Shown in pieces: positions 42,390-53,568 of a stretch of 64,000 nucleotides of DNA. Under the pieces are notes generated by a model. The model was not told the DNA's origin, did not search any database, and saw nothing but the letters and a program-made list of their open reading frames with translations. Origin of the DNA: Symbiodinium natans (taxonomy: Eukaryota; Sar; Dinophyceae; Suessiales; Symbiodiniaceae); NCBI GenBank assembly GCA_905221605.1, contig CAJNDS010002102.1:1045147-1109146 (forward strand), written 5' to 3'. How positions within the stretch are numbered: position 1 is the stretch's first letter; the number at the start of each line of letters is the position of its first letter. Position numbers and translations under genes: made by a program.

Positions 42390-43064
42390 TCACAGCCAAA
42401 AAGATGTACCTTCAGGACCGTCCGACTCACTGAAGCTCGATGGTGTAGAGCTCAGGCACATGGTCGACGTCCAGCTGTGCGTGGCCAAATTGTCAGGGTC
42501 TGCCTTGGGGATTGACAGTAGATGCTCCAATCCCAGCGGGGCATCGCTGAAACTGGAGCTGCGGGACCCTCCGTCCATCAACTTCACGGTGGGGCACGCA
42601 CCATTTCCCCCAACACCCATCAAGCCCGCGTCGTCTAGTCCGGGTGGCAGGCGGAAGCAGGGGCTCGGGACAACGCTTGGCTGGGGGGGCAGCCTATGGT
42701 CGAGTTCCGGCATCGAGGTGCTCACGCCAGCTGGCGCATGAGGTGCAGATGCCATCGGCCACCCGCTGGCGCCCGCAAGCGGATGTTGCCTGGCGACCGC
42801 CTGCTGCACGCTTACGCGCAAGCCGCTGGATTTGCCGCCGCTCTTCTTGCCACCCTTGCCATCCGCCAGGTGAACGAATCTGCATGCCTGCCCGCGCACG
42901 CAGGAGCCGGTCTTGGAGAACTGGAAGCATGGCTTTGGGCTCGGCCGCAACTCGGCAGTATCATGGGCAAACATGCAGTCTGTGCCCATCTTGCATTCGT
43001 TCGCCCGCCAGAACTTGCACATGCGAGTGAACTGCACGGCTTTCTTCTGCTCGGCCTTGGTCAT
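42390..43064 (-). CDS. Two-CCCH zinc-finger protein, array copy 8
   Basis: A 224-residue array member. The fingers are intact but with private changes: RANEC for RTNEC, DCMFAH for DCTFAH, and CFQFSK at finger 2 (the last shared with copies 9 and 10). It shares LPPQPS and LPPGLDDAG with copy 6. The serine site is SRSSSFSD, and DNLATHSWTS replaces DDLATHSWTS. TMCLSSTP and SFWL are intact. The acceptor CTGCAG is at 43076-43081. Its downstream spacer is type B and also contains a unique 113-bp insert (42209-42321). Confidence 0.9.
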   Translation of the reverse strand: MTKAEQKKAVQFTRMCKFWRANECKMGTDCMFAHDTAELRPSPKPCFQFSKTGSCVRGQACRFVHLADGKGGKKSGGKSSGLRVSVQQAVARQHPLAGASGWPMASAPHAPAGVSTSMPELDHRLPPQPSVVPSPCFRLPPGLDDAGLMGVGGNGACPTVKLMDGGSRSSSFSDAPLGLEHLLSIPKADPDNLATHSWTSTMCLSSTPSSFSESDGPEGTSFWL

Positions 43065-44390
43065 GCTAGATGAGGCTGCAGTGGAGGGGACAAGAGGTTT
43101 CGAGCTTTGCAGGCTGCAGGACAGCAGAAACGAATGCAGGATAGTGGCCAAGAAAAGGCCTAACAACGTTCATCATCGCATGTCGTCGCATGTCGTAGGT
43201 CAGGTTCGGCAGCACGTGGTTTTGTTCCGTCGGTGCTGCATGTGTTTTGACGAACCGGAATCAAGCGTCCCTGCCATCCGCAGGGACAACCTGATCGGAT
43301 CACGTGCGCTGAGATGCGCGAGCTCTCTATACAGCTTCATGCGTGATCGCATGCTGTGGCTCTTGCGCATGTATCCAAAAGGCGCATGTGTGTCTACGGT
43401 GCCTGGGAAGTGCTGATGCCGGAGCACACATCTGAAAAAGGTTACTGACAACTACAAGGACCGCACGAGTCGTGCATGGCACCGCACTCCATCAGTTGCT
43501 GTTGGAACTCTCGCAGGCAATCGAAAATCAAACCACGCACGTCGTCTCCTGAGGAAAACCACCAGCTGCACAACATCTACTGCTGATTCTGCAGCAGTAG
43601 GCAACATGCTGACGGATATTACAAGATATTCCACAAAAAAGCTATAGTTTGATATCGGCATTCTGTATAGCTCGTGAGTTCAAGCTGTCATGTAACATCG
43701 CTGTATGTGTAGTGTACTCGAGTCATGTGGAGCGACGTCGTTAGGAATTTGGAAACGCAAGCCCGCACCGTATGCACCCTCATGCCGGGAAGCGCAGGCA
43801 CTTTCCCTTCCGATCTCCCTCTGTGCCTTGTGATATATCGGACACCTGCAACCTCAACGTGACCACCAAGGTACCCACAACTGCAAAAAGCGGAAGAACT
43901 TCCGATACCACTTAGCGTTCTACAAAGGCAATGATGGCTCTTTCGTCCGCTCCCAGGATTGACAGGTACAGTGAGTTGAATCGAAATACACATCACTCGA
44001 ACAATTACTCACTTCGAACAGGGCCTTAGAGCTAATGCTGTTGGGCTTCGGCACACACAAAGAAACCCAGACCGTGAAGAAAACGAGAACAATAACTTAA
44101 ACCCTATAAAGCCTGTGCAACAACGAAGCCAAAACCAAAGCCATTCAAAGCAACCAGGGGGCGGACACGCCCTGTGGTGATTCTCGTCCTTGCAAATACT
44201 GCCAGAAGATCTCATTGCTATAAACAACCCTCAGTTGTGGTTTGCTAGCTGCAGGCAGGGGTGGCTGGGAGATTTCGGGGGCAAGGGCAAGGGCTGTGGA
44301 AAGCCGGATACTATAAGCTAGGTACATGGACGTGGCACAAAAGAGATGACAGAGATCGGCGAGTAAACTATCAATGTGCCACATGGGAAT
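43065..44390. repeat. Array spacer 8-9 (type A, full)
   Basis: Full-length type A variable block (near 43830-43925), including ACCACCAAGGTACCCACAAC. The acceptor of copy 8 and the 3-prime flank of copy 9 are at the ends. Confidence 0.75.
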
Positions 44391-45064
44391 TCACAACCAA
44401 AAAGATGTCCCTTCAGGACCGTCCGACTCACTGAAGCTCGATGGTGTAGAGCTCAGACACATGGTCGACGTCCAGCTGTGCGTGGCCAAATCGTCAGGGT
44501 CTGCCTTGGGGATTGACAATAGATGCTCCAATCCCAGCGGGGCATCGCTGAAACTGGAGCGGCGCGACACTCCGTCCATCAACTTCACGGTGGAGCACGC
44601 ACCATTTCCCCCAACACCCATCAAGCCCGCGTCTTCTAGTCCGGGTGGCGGGCGGAAGCAGGGGCTCGGGACAACGCTTGGCTGGAGCGGGGGCAGCATG
44701 TGGCCGAGTTCCGGCATCGGGGTGCTCACGCAAGCTGGCGCATAAGGTGCAGATGCCATCGGCCACGCGCTGGCGTCCGCAAGCGGATGTTGCCTGGCGA
44801 CCGCCTGCTGCACGCTCACGCGCAAGCCGCTGGATTTGCCGCCGCTCTTCTTGCCACCATTGCCATCCACCAGATGAACGAATCTGCATGCCTGCCCGCG
44901 CGCACAGGAGCCGGTCTTGGAGAACTGGAAGCATGGCTTTGGGCTCGGCCGCAACTCGGCAGTGTCATGGGCAAACGTGCCGTCCCCATCTTGCACTCGT
45001 TCGTCCGCCAGAACTTGCACATGCGGGTGAACTGCACGGATTTCTTCTGCTCGGCCTTGGTCAT
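44391..45064 (-). pseudogene. Two-CCCH zinc-finger gene, array copy 9, broken by a 4-base deletion
   Basis: The locus is 674 bp against 678 bp for its neighbours. Near 44979-44983 the four bases that should encode part of Asp29-Cys30 of finger 1 are missing, so the third zinc ligand is lost. The frame then shifts, and translation from the normal start would run out of frame to a stop near 44816. Everything downstream remains open in the original frame (44391 to about 44980), including finger 2, PPPGLEDAG, RRSSFSD, TMCLSSTP and SFWL, so the break is recent. The start is MTKAEQKKSV and the acceptor CTGCAG at 45076-45081 is intact. An assembly or sequencing error is the main alternative. Confidence 0.8.
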
Positions 45065-46375
45065 GCTAGATGAGGCTGCAGTGGAGGGGACAAGAGGTTT
45101 CGAGCTTTGCAGGCTGCAGGACAGCAGAAACGCATTAGGATAGTGGCCAAGAAAAGGCCTAACAACGTTCATGATCGCATGTCGTCACATGTAGTAGGTC
45201 AGGTTCGGCAGCATGTGGTTTTGTTCCGTCGGTGCTGCATGTTTAGACAAACCGCAATCAAGCGTCCCTGCCATCCGCAGGGACAACCTGATCGGATCAC
45301 TTGCGCTGAGATGCACGAGCTCTCTATACAGCTTCATGCGTGATCGCATGCCGTGGCTCTTGCGCATGCTTCAAAAAGGCGCATGTGTGTCTACGGTGCC
45401 TGGGAAGTGCTGATGCCGGAGCACACATCTGAAAAAGGTTACTGACAACTACAAGGACCGCACGAGTCGTGCATGGCACCGCACTCCATCAGTTGCTGTT
45501 GGAACTTTCGCAGGCAATCGAAAATCAAACCACGTACGTCGTCTCCTGAGGAAAACCACCAGCTGCACAACATCTACTGCTGATTCTGCAGCAGTAGGCA
45601 ACATGCTGACGGATATTACAAGATATTCCACAAAAAAGCTATAGTTTGATATCGGCATTCTGTATAGCTCGTGAGTTCAAGCTGTCATGTAACATCGCTG
45701 TATGTGTAGTGTACTCGAGTCATGTGGAGCGACGTCGTAGGAATTTGGAAATGCAAGCCCGCACCGCGTGCACCCTCATGCCGGGAAGCGCAGGCACTTT
45801 CCCTTCCGATCTCCCTCTGTGCCTTGTGATATATCGGACACCTGCAACCTCAACGTGACCACCAAGGTACCCACAACTGCAAAAAGCGGAAGAACTTCCG
45901 ATACCACTTAGCGTTCTACAAAGGCAATGATGGCTCTTTCGTCCGCTCCCAGGATTGACAGGTACAGTGAGTTGAATCGAAATACACATCACTCGAACAA
46001 TTACTCACTTCGAACAGGGCCTTAGAGCTAGTGTTGTTGGGCTTCGGCACACACCAAGAAACCCAGACCTTGAAGAAAACGAGAACAATAACTTAAACCC
46101 CAAAAAGCCTGTGCAACGAAGCCGAGCACGCTGCATCAAGAGGGGGCGGACACGCCCTGTGGTGATTCTCGTCCTTGCAAATACTGCCAGAAGATCTCAT
46201 TACTTTAAACAACCCTCAGTTGTGGTTTGCTAGCTGCAGGCAGGGGTGGCTGGGAGATTTCGGGGGCAAGGGCAAGGGCTGTGGAAAGCCGGATACTATA
46301 AGCTAGGTACATGGACGTGGCACAACAGAGATGACAGAGATCGGCGAGTAAACTATCAATGTGCCACATGGGAAT
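45065..46375. repeat. Array spacer 9-10 (type A, full)
   Basis: Nearly the same as spacer 8-9 in the variable block (near 45830-45925). It lacks one T in GACGTCGTTAGG (here GACGTCGTAGG) and has small indels around 45130-45250. Confidence 0.75.
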
Positions 46376-47056
46376 TCACAACCAAAAAGATGTCCCTTCA
46401 GGACCGTCCGACTCACTGAAGCTCGATGGTGTAGAGCTCAGGCACATGGTCGACGTCCAGCTGTGCGTGGCCAAATCGTCAGGGTCTGCCTTGGGGATTG
46501 ACAATAGATGCTCCAAACCCAGCGGGGCATCGCTGAAACTGGAGCGGCGCGACCCTCCGTCCATGAACTTCACGGTGGAGCACGCACCATTTCCCCCAAC
46601 ACCCATCAAGCCCGCGTCTTCTAGTCCGGGTGGCGGGCGGAAGCAGGGGCTCGGGACAACGCTTGGCTGGAGCGGGGGCAGCATGTGGCCGAGTTCCGGC
46701 ATCGGGGTGCTCACGCCAGCTGGCGCATAAGGTGCAAATGCCATCGGCCACGCGCTGGCGCCCGTAAGCGGATGTTGCCTGGCGACCGCCGCGCCAACCT
46801 GCTGCACGCTCACGCGCAAGCATTTGCCGCCGCTCTTCTTGCCACCATTGCCATCCACCAGGTGAACGAATCTGCATGCCTGCCCGCGCGCACAGGAGCC
46901 GGTCTTGGAGAACTGGAAGCATGGCTTTGGGCTCGGCCGCAACTCGGCAGTGTCATGGGCAAACGTGCAGTCCGTCCCCATCTTGCACTCGTTCGTCCGC
47001 CAGAACTTGCACATGCGGGTGAACTGCACGGATTTCTTCTGCTCGGCCTTGGTCAT
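46376..47056 (-). CDS. Two-CCCH zinc-finger protein, array copy 10
   Basis: A 226-residue array member. It shares the MTKAEQKKSV start, CFQFSK, SCARGQAC and LVDGN with broken copy 9, so it is that copy's closest intact relative. The glycine/lysine region is rearranged: SSG is lost from GGKSSGLRVS (giving GGKCLRVS) and three or four residues are gained at QQVGAAVARQHPL. The blocks PPPGLEDAG, SRRSSFSD, TMCLSSTP and SFWL are intact. The acceptor CTGCAG is at 47068-47073. The in-frame hydrophobic extension (to 47158) reads MLGLFLTTIL, as in copy 12. Confidence 0.9.
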   Translation of the reverse strand: MTKAEQKKSVQFTRMCKFWRTNECKMGTDCTFAHDTAELRPSPKPCFQFSKTGSCARGQACRFVHLVDGNGGKKSGGKCLRVSVQQVGAAVARQHPLTGASAWPMAFAPYAPAGVSTPMPELGHMLPPLQPSVVPSPCFRPPPGLEDAGLMGVGGNGACSTVKFMDGGSRRSSFSDAPLGLEHLLSIPKADPDDLATHSWTSTMCLSSTPSSFSESDGPEGTSFWL

Positions 47057-48345
47057 GCTAGATGAGGCTGCAGTGGAGGGGACAAGAGGTTTCGAGCTTT
47101 GCAGGCTGCAGGACTGCAGAAAAACATACAGGATAGTGGTCAAGAAAAGGCCTAACAACGTTCATGATCGCATGTCGTCGCATGTAGTATAGGTCAGGTT
47201 CGGCAGCATGTGGTTTCGTTCCGTCGGTGCTGCATGTGTTTTGACAAACCGGAATCAAGCGTCCCTGCCATCCGCAGGGACAACCTGATCGGATCACTTG
47301 CGCTGAGATGCACGAGCTCTCTATACAGCTTCATTCGTGATCGCATGCCGTGGCTCTTGCGCATGCTTCAAAAAGGCGCATGTGTGTCTACGGTGCCTGG
47401 GAAGTGCTGATGCCGGAGCACACATCTAAAAAAGGTACTGATAACATCTGACAACTACAAGGGCCGCACGAGTCGTTCATGGCACCGCACTCCATCAGTT
47501 GCTGTTGGAACTCTCGCAGGCAACCGAAAATCAAACCACGTACGTCGTCTCCTGAGGAAACCGCCAGCTGCACGACATCTACTGCTGATTCTGCAGCAGT
47601 AGGCAACATGCTGACGGATATTACAAGATATTCCAAAAAAACTAGTTTGATATCGTGAGTTCAAGCTGTCATGTAACATCGCTATATGTAGTGCACTCGA
47701 GTCATGTGGAGCGACGTCGTTAGGAATGTGGAAACGCAAGCCCGCACCGTGTGCACCCTCATGCCGGGAAGCGCAGGCACTTTCCCTTCCGATCTCCCTC
47801 TGTGCCTTGTGATATATCGGACACCTGCAACCACAACTGCAAAAAGCGGAAGAACTTCCGATACCACTTGCGTTCTAGAAAGGCAATGATGGCTCTTTCG
47901 TCCGCTCCCAGGATTGACAGGTACAGTGAGTGGAATCGAAATACACATCACTCGACTGTTACTCACTTCGAGCAGGGCCTTAGAGCTAATGTTGTTGGGC
48001 TTCGGCACACACCAAGAAACCCAGACCTTGAAGAAAACGAGAACAATAACTTAAACCCTATAAAGCCTGTGCAACAACGAAGCCAAAGCCAAAGCTATTC
48101 AAAGCAAATCGAGCACGCTGCATCAACAGGGGGCGGACACGCCCTGTGGTGATTCTTGTCCTTGCAAATTTGAGACAAGATGTCAGTACTAAACAACCCT
48201 CGGTTGTGGTTTGCTAGCTGCAGGCAGGGGTGGCTGGGAGCATTTCGGGGGCAAGGGCTGTGGAAAGCCGGATACTATAAGCTAGGTACATGGACGTGGC
48301 ACAACAGAGATCGGCGAGGAAACTATCAATGTGCCACATGGGAAT
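47057..48345. repeat. Array spacer 10-11 (type A, shortened)
   Basis: Type A with a shortened variable block (near 47820-47880) and a small duplication-like change around 47430-47455 (ACTGATAACATCTGACAAC). Confidence 0.75.
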
Positions 48346-49023
48346 TCACAACCAAAAAGATGTCCCTTCAGGACCGTCCGACTCACTGAAGCTCGATGGT
48401 GTAGAGCTCAGGCACATGGTCGACGTCCAGCTGTGCGTGGCCAAATCGTCAGGGTCTGCCTTGGGGATTGACAATAGATGCTCCAAACCCAGCGGGGCAT
48501 CGCTGAAACTGGAGCGGCGCGACCCTCCGTCCATCAACTTCACGGTGGAGCACGCACCATTTCCCCCAACACCCATCAAGCCCGCGTCTTCTAGTCCGGG
48601 TGGCGGGCGGAAGCAGGGGCTCGGGACAACGCTTGGCTGGAGCGGGGGCAGCATGTGGTCGAGTTCCGGCATCGGGGTGCTCACGCCAGCTGGCGCATAA
48701 GGTGCAAATGCCATCGGCCACGCGCTGGCGCCCGCAAGCAGATGTTGCCTGGTGCCCGCCTGCTGCACGCTCACGCGCAAGCCGCTGGATTTGCCGCCGC
48801 TCTTCTTGCCACCATTGCCATCCACCAGGTGAACGAACCTGCATGCCTGCCCGCGCACGCAGGAGCCGGTCTTGGAGAACTCGAAGCATGGCTTTGGGCT
48901 CGGCCGCAACTCGGCAGTGTCATGGGCAAACGTGCAGTCCGTCCCCATCTTGCACTCGTTCGTCCGCCAGAACTTGCACATGCGGGTGAACTGCACGGCT
49001 TTCTTCTGCTCGGCCTTGGTCAT
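48346..49023 (-). CDS. Two-CCCH zinc-finger protein, array copy 11
   Basis: A 225-residue array member with consensus fingers and LVDGN after finger 2. The middle has a private QQAGTRQHLLAGAS. PPPGLEDAG, SRRSSFSD, TMCLSSTP and SFWL are intact. The acceptor CTGCAG is at 49035-49040. Upstream, the sequence that would encode the hydrophobic extension has changed (AGGCCCAAC insertions near 49110), and no long in-frame extension remains. The coding part is nevertheless unharmed, which again points to MTKAEQKK as the true start. Confidence 0.9.
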   Translation of the reverse strand: MTKAEQKKAVQFTRMCKFWRTNECKMGTDCTFAHDTAELRPSPKPCFEFSKTGSCVRGQACRFVHLVDGNGGKKSGGKSSGLRVSVQQAGTRQHLLAGASAWPMAFAPYAPAGVSTPMPELDHMLPPLQPSVVPSPCFRPPPGLEDAGLMGVGGNGACSTVKLMDGGSRRSSFSDAPLGLEHLLSIPKADPDDLATHSWTSTMCLSSTPSSFSESDGPEGTSFWL

Positions 49024-50254
49024 GCTAGATGAGGCTGCAGTGGCGGGGACGAGAGGTTTCGAGCTTTGCAGGCTGCAGGACTGCAGAAACGACTACAGGA
49101 TAGTGGCCAAAGGCCCAACAGGGCCTAATAACGTTCAACGATCGCACACAGTCGCATGTAGTACGTCAGGTTCGGCAGCATGTGGCTTTGTTCCGTCGGT
49201 GCTGCATGTGTTGACAAACCGGAATCAAGCGCCCCTGCCATCCGCAGGGACAACCTGATCGGATCACTTGCGCTGAGATGCGCGAGCTCTATGTACAGCT
49301 TCATGCGTGATCGCATGCCGTGGCTCTTGCGCATGTTTCAAAAAGGCGCACGTGGGTCTACGGTGCCTGGGAAGACCTCACATCTGAAAAAGTCGTGCAT
49401 GGCACCGCACTCCATCAGTTACTGTTGGAACTCTCGCAGGCAATCGAACATCAAACCACACACGTCGTCTCCTGAAAAAACCACCAGCTGCACAACATCT
49501 ACTGCTGATTCTGCAGCAGTAGGCAACATGCTGACGGATATTCCAAAAACCACTATTTCGAATGTCGGCGCAGGGCCATTCTGTATATGTTCAAGCTGTC
49601 ATGAAACATCGCTGTATGTGTAGTGTACGCGAATCATCTGGAGCGACGTCGTTAGGAATTTGGAAATGCAAGCCCGCACCGTGTGGACGCTCATGCCGGG
49701 CAGCGCAGGCACATTCCTTTCCGATCTCCCTCTGTGCCTTGTGATTTCGGACACCTGCACCTCGACGTGACCACCAAGGTACCCACAACTAGAAAGCCAA
49801 TGATGGCTCTTTCGTCCGCCCCAATAATTTAAAGGTACAGCGAGTTGAAATATACATCACTCGAACAGTTACTCGCTTCGAACAGGCCCTTAGAGCTACT
49901 GTTGTTGGGCTTCGGCACACACCAAGAAACCCAGACCCTGAACAAAAAGGAAACAAAAACTTAAGCCCTAAAGTCTGTGCAAACATGAATCAAAGCCAAA
50001 GCCATTCAAAGCAACTCGAGCATGCTGCATCAACTTCCGGAGTTCTTGACTCTGTCGACCAGGGGGTTGCAAATACTGCCAGAAGATCTCATGACTAAAC
50101 AACCCTCAGTTGTGGTTTGCTAGCTGCAGGCAGGGGAAGCTGGGAGGGGCAAGGGCTGCGGAAAGCCGGATACTATATAAGCTAGATAATTGGACGTGGC
50201 ACAACAGAGATGACAGAGATCGGCGAGTAAACTATCAATGTGCCACATGGGAAT
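49024..50254. repeat. Array spacer 11-12 (diverged)
   Basis: A diverged type A-like spacer with deletions near 49365-49395 and in the variable block near 49740-49800. The landmarks remain collinear with the other units. Confidence 0.7.
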
Positions 50255-50935
50255 TCACAACCAAAAAGATGTCCCTTCAGGACCGTCCGACTCACTGAAG
50301 CTCGTTGGTGTAGAGCTCAGGCACATGGTGGACGTCCAGCTGTGCGTGGCCAAATCGTCAGGGTCTGCCTTGGGGATTGACAGAAGATGCTCCAAACCCA
50401 GCGGGGCATCGCTGAAACTGGAGCCGCGCGACCCTCCGTCCGACATCAACTTCACGGCGGAGCACAGGCCATTGCCCCCAACACCCATCAAGACCGCGTC
50501 TCCTAGTCCTGGTGGTGGGCGGAAGCACGAGCTCGGGACAACGCTTGGCTGGAGCGGGGGCAGCATGTGATCGAGTTCCGGCATCGGGGTTCTCACGCCA
50601 GCTGGCGCATAAGGCGCAAATGCCATCGGCCACCCGCTGGCGCCCGCAAGCGGATGTTGCCCGGCGCCCGCCTGCTGCACGCTTACGCACAAGCCGCTGG
50701 ATTTGCCGCCGCTCTTCTTGCCACCATTGCCATCCGCCAGGTGAACGAATCTGCATGCCTGCCCGCGCACGCAGGAGCCAGTCTTGGAGAACTCGAAGCA
50801 TGGCTTTGGGCTCGGCCGCAACTCGGCAGTGTCATGGGCAAACGTGCAGTCCGTCCCCATCTTGCACTCGTTCGTCCGCCAGAACTTGCACATGCGGGTG
50901 AACTGCACGGCTTTCTTCTGCTCAGCCTTGGTCAT
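50255..50935 (-). CDS. Two-CCCH zinc-finger protein, array copy 12
   Basis: A 226-residue array member with complete fingers. Private or rare features are SSGLCVSVQQAGAGQHPL, AGVRTPMPEL, PSSCFRPPPGLGDAVLM, GLCSAVKLMSDG (the extra residue is shared with copy 6) and SRGSSFSD, which loses the second arginine of the RRSS site. TMCLSSTP and SFWL remain. It is among the most diverged regular units in the middle region while the fingers are unchanged, as expected if the fingers are under stronger constraint. The acceptor CTGCAG is at 50947-50952. Confidence 0.9.
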   Translation of the reverse strand: MTKAEQKKAVQFTRMCKFWRTNECKMGTDCTFAHDTAELRPSPKPCFEFSKTGSCVRGQACRFVHLADGNGGKKSGGKSSGLCVSVQQAGAGQHPLAGASGWPMAFAPYAPAGVRTPMPELDHMLPPLQPSVVPSSCFRPPPGLGDAVLMGVGGNGLCSAVKLMSDGGSRGSSFSDAPLGLEHLLSIPKADPDDLATHSWTSTMCLSSTPTSFSESDGPEGTSFWL

Positions 50936-52318
50936 GCTAGATGAGGCTGCAGTGGCGGGGACAAGAGGTTTCGAGCTTTGCAGGCTGCAGGACTGCAGAA
51001 AAACATACAGGATAGTGGTCAAGAAAAGGCCTAACAACGTTCATGATCGCATGTCGTCGCATGTAGTAGGTCAGGTTCGGCAGCATATGGTTTTGTTCCG
51101 TCGGTGCCGCGTGTGTTGACACACCGGAATCAAGCGTCCCCGCCATCCGCAGGGACAACCTGATCGGATCACTTGCGCTGAGATGCGCGAGCTCTATATT
51201 ACAGCTTCATGCGTGATCGCATGCCGTGGCTCTTGCGCATGTTTCAAGAAAAGGCGCATGTGGGTCTACGGTGCCTGGGAAGTGCTGATGCCGGAGCACA
51301 AAACTGAAAAAGGTACTGGCAACTACAAGGACCGCACGAGTCGTGCATGGCACCGCACTCCATCAGTTACTATTGGAACTCTCGCAGGCAATCGAAAATC
51401 AAACCACGTACCTCGTCTCCTGAGGAAAGAACCAGCAGCACAACATCGACTACTGATTCTGCAGCAGTAGGCAACATGCTGACGGATTATTCCAAGAAAT
51501 TTCAAGACATCGAATACTCATGTCGGCACAGGGCAATGATATATAGCTTGTCAGTTCAAGCTGTTTTCATGATGGTAACATCACCTTATGCGCAGTATAA
51601 GTACTCGAGTCACTTGGAGCGACGTCGTTCGGAACCATAGGAAGGATGTGCAAGACCGCACCGTGTGCACGGTCATGCCCGCAGGGGCACAGGCCGATCT
51701 CCTTCTGTACATTCTGATTCGGACACCTGCAACCTCAACGTGACCGAAGGCTGAATCATGCCCACAACTGCGAAAGGGCAAAAGCCCCCCGAATCCGCTG
51801 AAGCTTTAGAAAGGGAATGATGGCGCTTCCGCTCCGAGGATTGGAATGTACAGTGGGTTGAAATATACATTAATGACTCGAACAATTACTCCTGCAAACA
51901 GGGCCTTGAGAGCCAATTCATTTCATGCCTTTGAGCTTCGGCACACACCAAGACACACAGACCCTGAACAAAAAGAAAAACAACAAGCCTAAAGACCGTG
52001 CAATAACAAAACCAAAGGCATTCAAAGCAAAACGGGCACGTTGCATCAACTTGCAAGCAAATGGATTAACAGCGGGGTGGGGGGGCCTGGGGACGCCCTG
52101 TGGTGATGCTCATTCTTGCAAAGACTGCCAGAACATCTCTTTACTGAACAACCCGCTGTGGCATGCTAACTGCTAGCAGCAGACAGGTCGACAGGGGGGA
52201 GTCACTGGGAGAATTCGCGGACAAGGGCTGCGGAAAGCCTGATCCCAAGCTAGAAACTATAAGTGGTATTGGCATACCAGAGATCGGCGAGAAAACTGTC
52301 AACGTGACACACGGGAAC
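50936..52318. repeat. Array spacer 12-13 (longest, diverged)
   Basis: The longest regular spacer, about 1.38 kb. The left part matches other units; from about 51500 it is increasingly diverged, with insertions around 52040-52100 and 52180-52300. Confidence 0.7.
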
Positions 52319-52996
52319 TCACAGCCAAAAAGATGTCCCTTCAGGATTGTCCGACTCACTGAAGCTCGATGGTGTAGAGCTCAGGCACATGGTCGACGTC
52401 CAGCTGTGCGTGGCCAAATCGTCCGGGTCTGCCTTGGGGATTGACAGAAGATGCTCCAAACCCAGCGGGGCATCGCTGAAACTGGAGCGGCGCGACCCTC
52501 CGTCCATCAACTTCACCGTGGAGCACGCACCATTTCCCCCAACACCCATCAGGCCCGCGTCTTCTAGTCCAGGTGGCGGGCGGAAGCAGGGGCTCGGGAC
52601 AACGCTTTGCTGGAGCGGGGGCAGCATGTGGCCGAGTTCCGGCACCTGAGTGCTCAGGCCAGCTGGCACATAAGGTGCAAATGCCATCGGCCACACGCTG
52701 GCGGGAGCAAGCGGATGTTGCCCGGCACCCGCCTGCTGCACGCTTACGCGCAAGCCGCTGGATTTGCCACCGCTCTTCTTGACATCATTGCCATCCGCCA
52801 GGTGAACGAATCTGCATGCCTTCCCGCGCACGCAACAACCAGTCTTGGAGAACTCAAAGCATGGCTTTGGGCTCGGCCGCAACTCGGCAGTGTCATGGGC
52901 AAACGTACAGCCTGTCCCCATCTTGCATTCGTTCGTCCGCCAGAACTTGCACATGCGGGTGAACTGCACGGATTTCTTCTGCTCGGCCTTGGTCAT
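52319..52996 (-). CDS. Two-CCCH zinc-finger protein, array copy 13 (upstream end of regular array)
   Basis: A 225-residue protein and the last regular unit. Finger 1 has Gly29 (GTGC), shared only with copy 15. Finger 2 is unusual: KTGCCVRGKAC carries an extra Cys54 next to ligand Cys55 and Lys59 for Gln59. NDVKKSGG replaces NGGKKSGG. PPPGLEDAG, SRRSSFSD, TMCLSSTP and SFWL are intact, with SDNPEG near the end. The acceptor CTGCAG is at 53008-53013. Beyond about 53030 the upstream sequence no longer matches the array unit, so this gene marks one boundary of the repeat. Confidence 0.9.
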   Translation of the reverse strand: MTKAEQKKSVQFTRMCKFWRTNECKMGTGCTFAHDTAELRPSPKPCFEFSKTGCCVRGKACRFVHLADGNDVKKSGGKSSGLRVSVQQAGAGQHPLAPASVWPMAFAPYVPAGLSTQVPELGHMLPPLQQSVVPSPCFRPPPGLEDAGLMGVGGNGACSTVKLMDGGSRRSSFSDAPLGLEHLLSIPKADPDDLATHSWTSTMCLSSTPSSFSESDNPEGTSFWL

Positions 52997-53568
52997 GCTA
53001 GATGAGGCTGCAGTGGAGGGGACAAGATGTTTTGAGCTACAGGCGGACGATATCTGCTGCTGCAGGCAAGAAAATGCATCATCCTAGCACGCGCAAGTCA
53101 ATCCAGATGCAGTTGCTGTGATCTGCACTCCAGCCAGATCTCTTCAGACACAGCAGCCGCGGCATTTGTTTTTCATCACTTGCAAAGTCTTAACCAGCTT
53201 CACGGTGATTTGTGGATATGCGCAAGAATACTCCGCGGCGCTCATTCTGCTACACACTGATCACTTTGCCACAACTCATTATTCGAAGGATGGTGGTCAC
53301 ATATGTTCATGGATTTAGAGATGTCGTGTAGCAGCTCGATGCGTCGCTACAGCCGCAAAGGTGGCATGCTCACCGGCAACGCCAGGTAGACTGCTGATGC
53401 TTGCATCAGAGTGCAAGGCGCTGCCGGATGTCAGAAGCTTGCTTTGAAAAGCACGAGAAGAGAGCCCCAGGTGATTTACTGATATGCTGATATGCCCTTC
53501 TGATTCTTATGTTTCTTACTCTAAACGCATGTAGAGCCCTATATCGGAAACGCTTTCTATCATAGATC
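52997..53568. other. Spacer between copies 13 and 14
   Basis: About 570 bp. Only the first 40-60 bp (acceptor and leader) match the array; the rest is unique, with no gene recognised. Confidence 0.6.

Larger units (their letters stand above)
34530..53060 (-). repeat. Regular head-to-tail gene array, ten units of about 1.9-2.06 kb
   Basis: Stop codons of copies 4-13 are at 34542, 36542, 38466, 40405, 42390, 44391, 46376, 48346, 50255 and 52319, so the period ranges from 1909 to 2064 bp. Genes and the roughly 1.2-1.4 kb spacers both align between units, including short landmarks such as the CTGCAG acceptor and a TGCAGGCAGGGGTGGCTGGG block about 150-160 bp beyond each stop. The high similarity of non-coding spacers indicates recent unequal exchange or gene conversion. 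Dinoflagellate genes are often found in such single-strand tandem arrays (established); that this one is nuclear dinoflagellate DNA is inferred. Confidence 0.92.
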
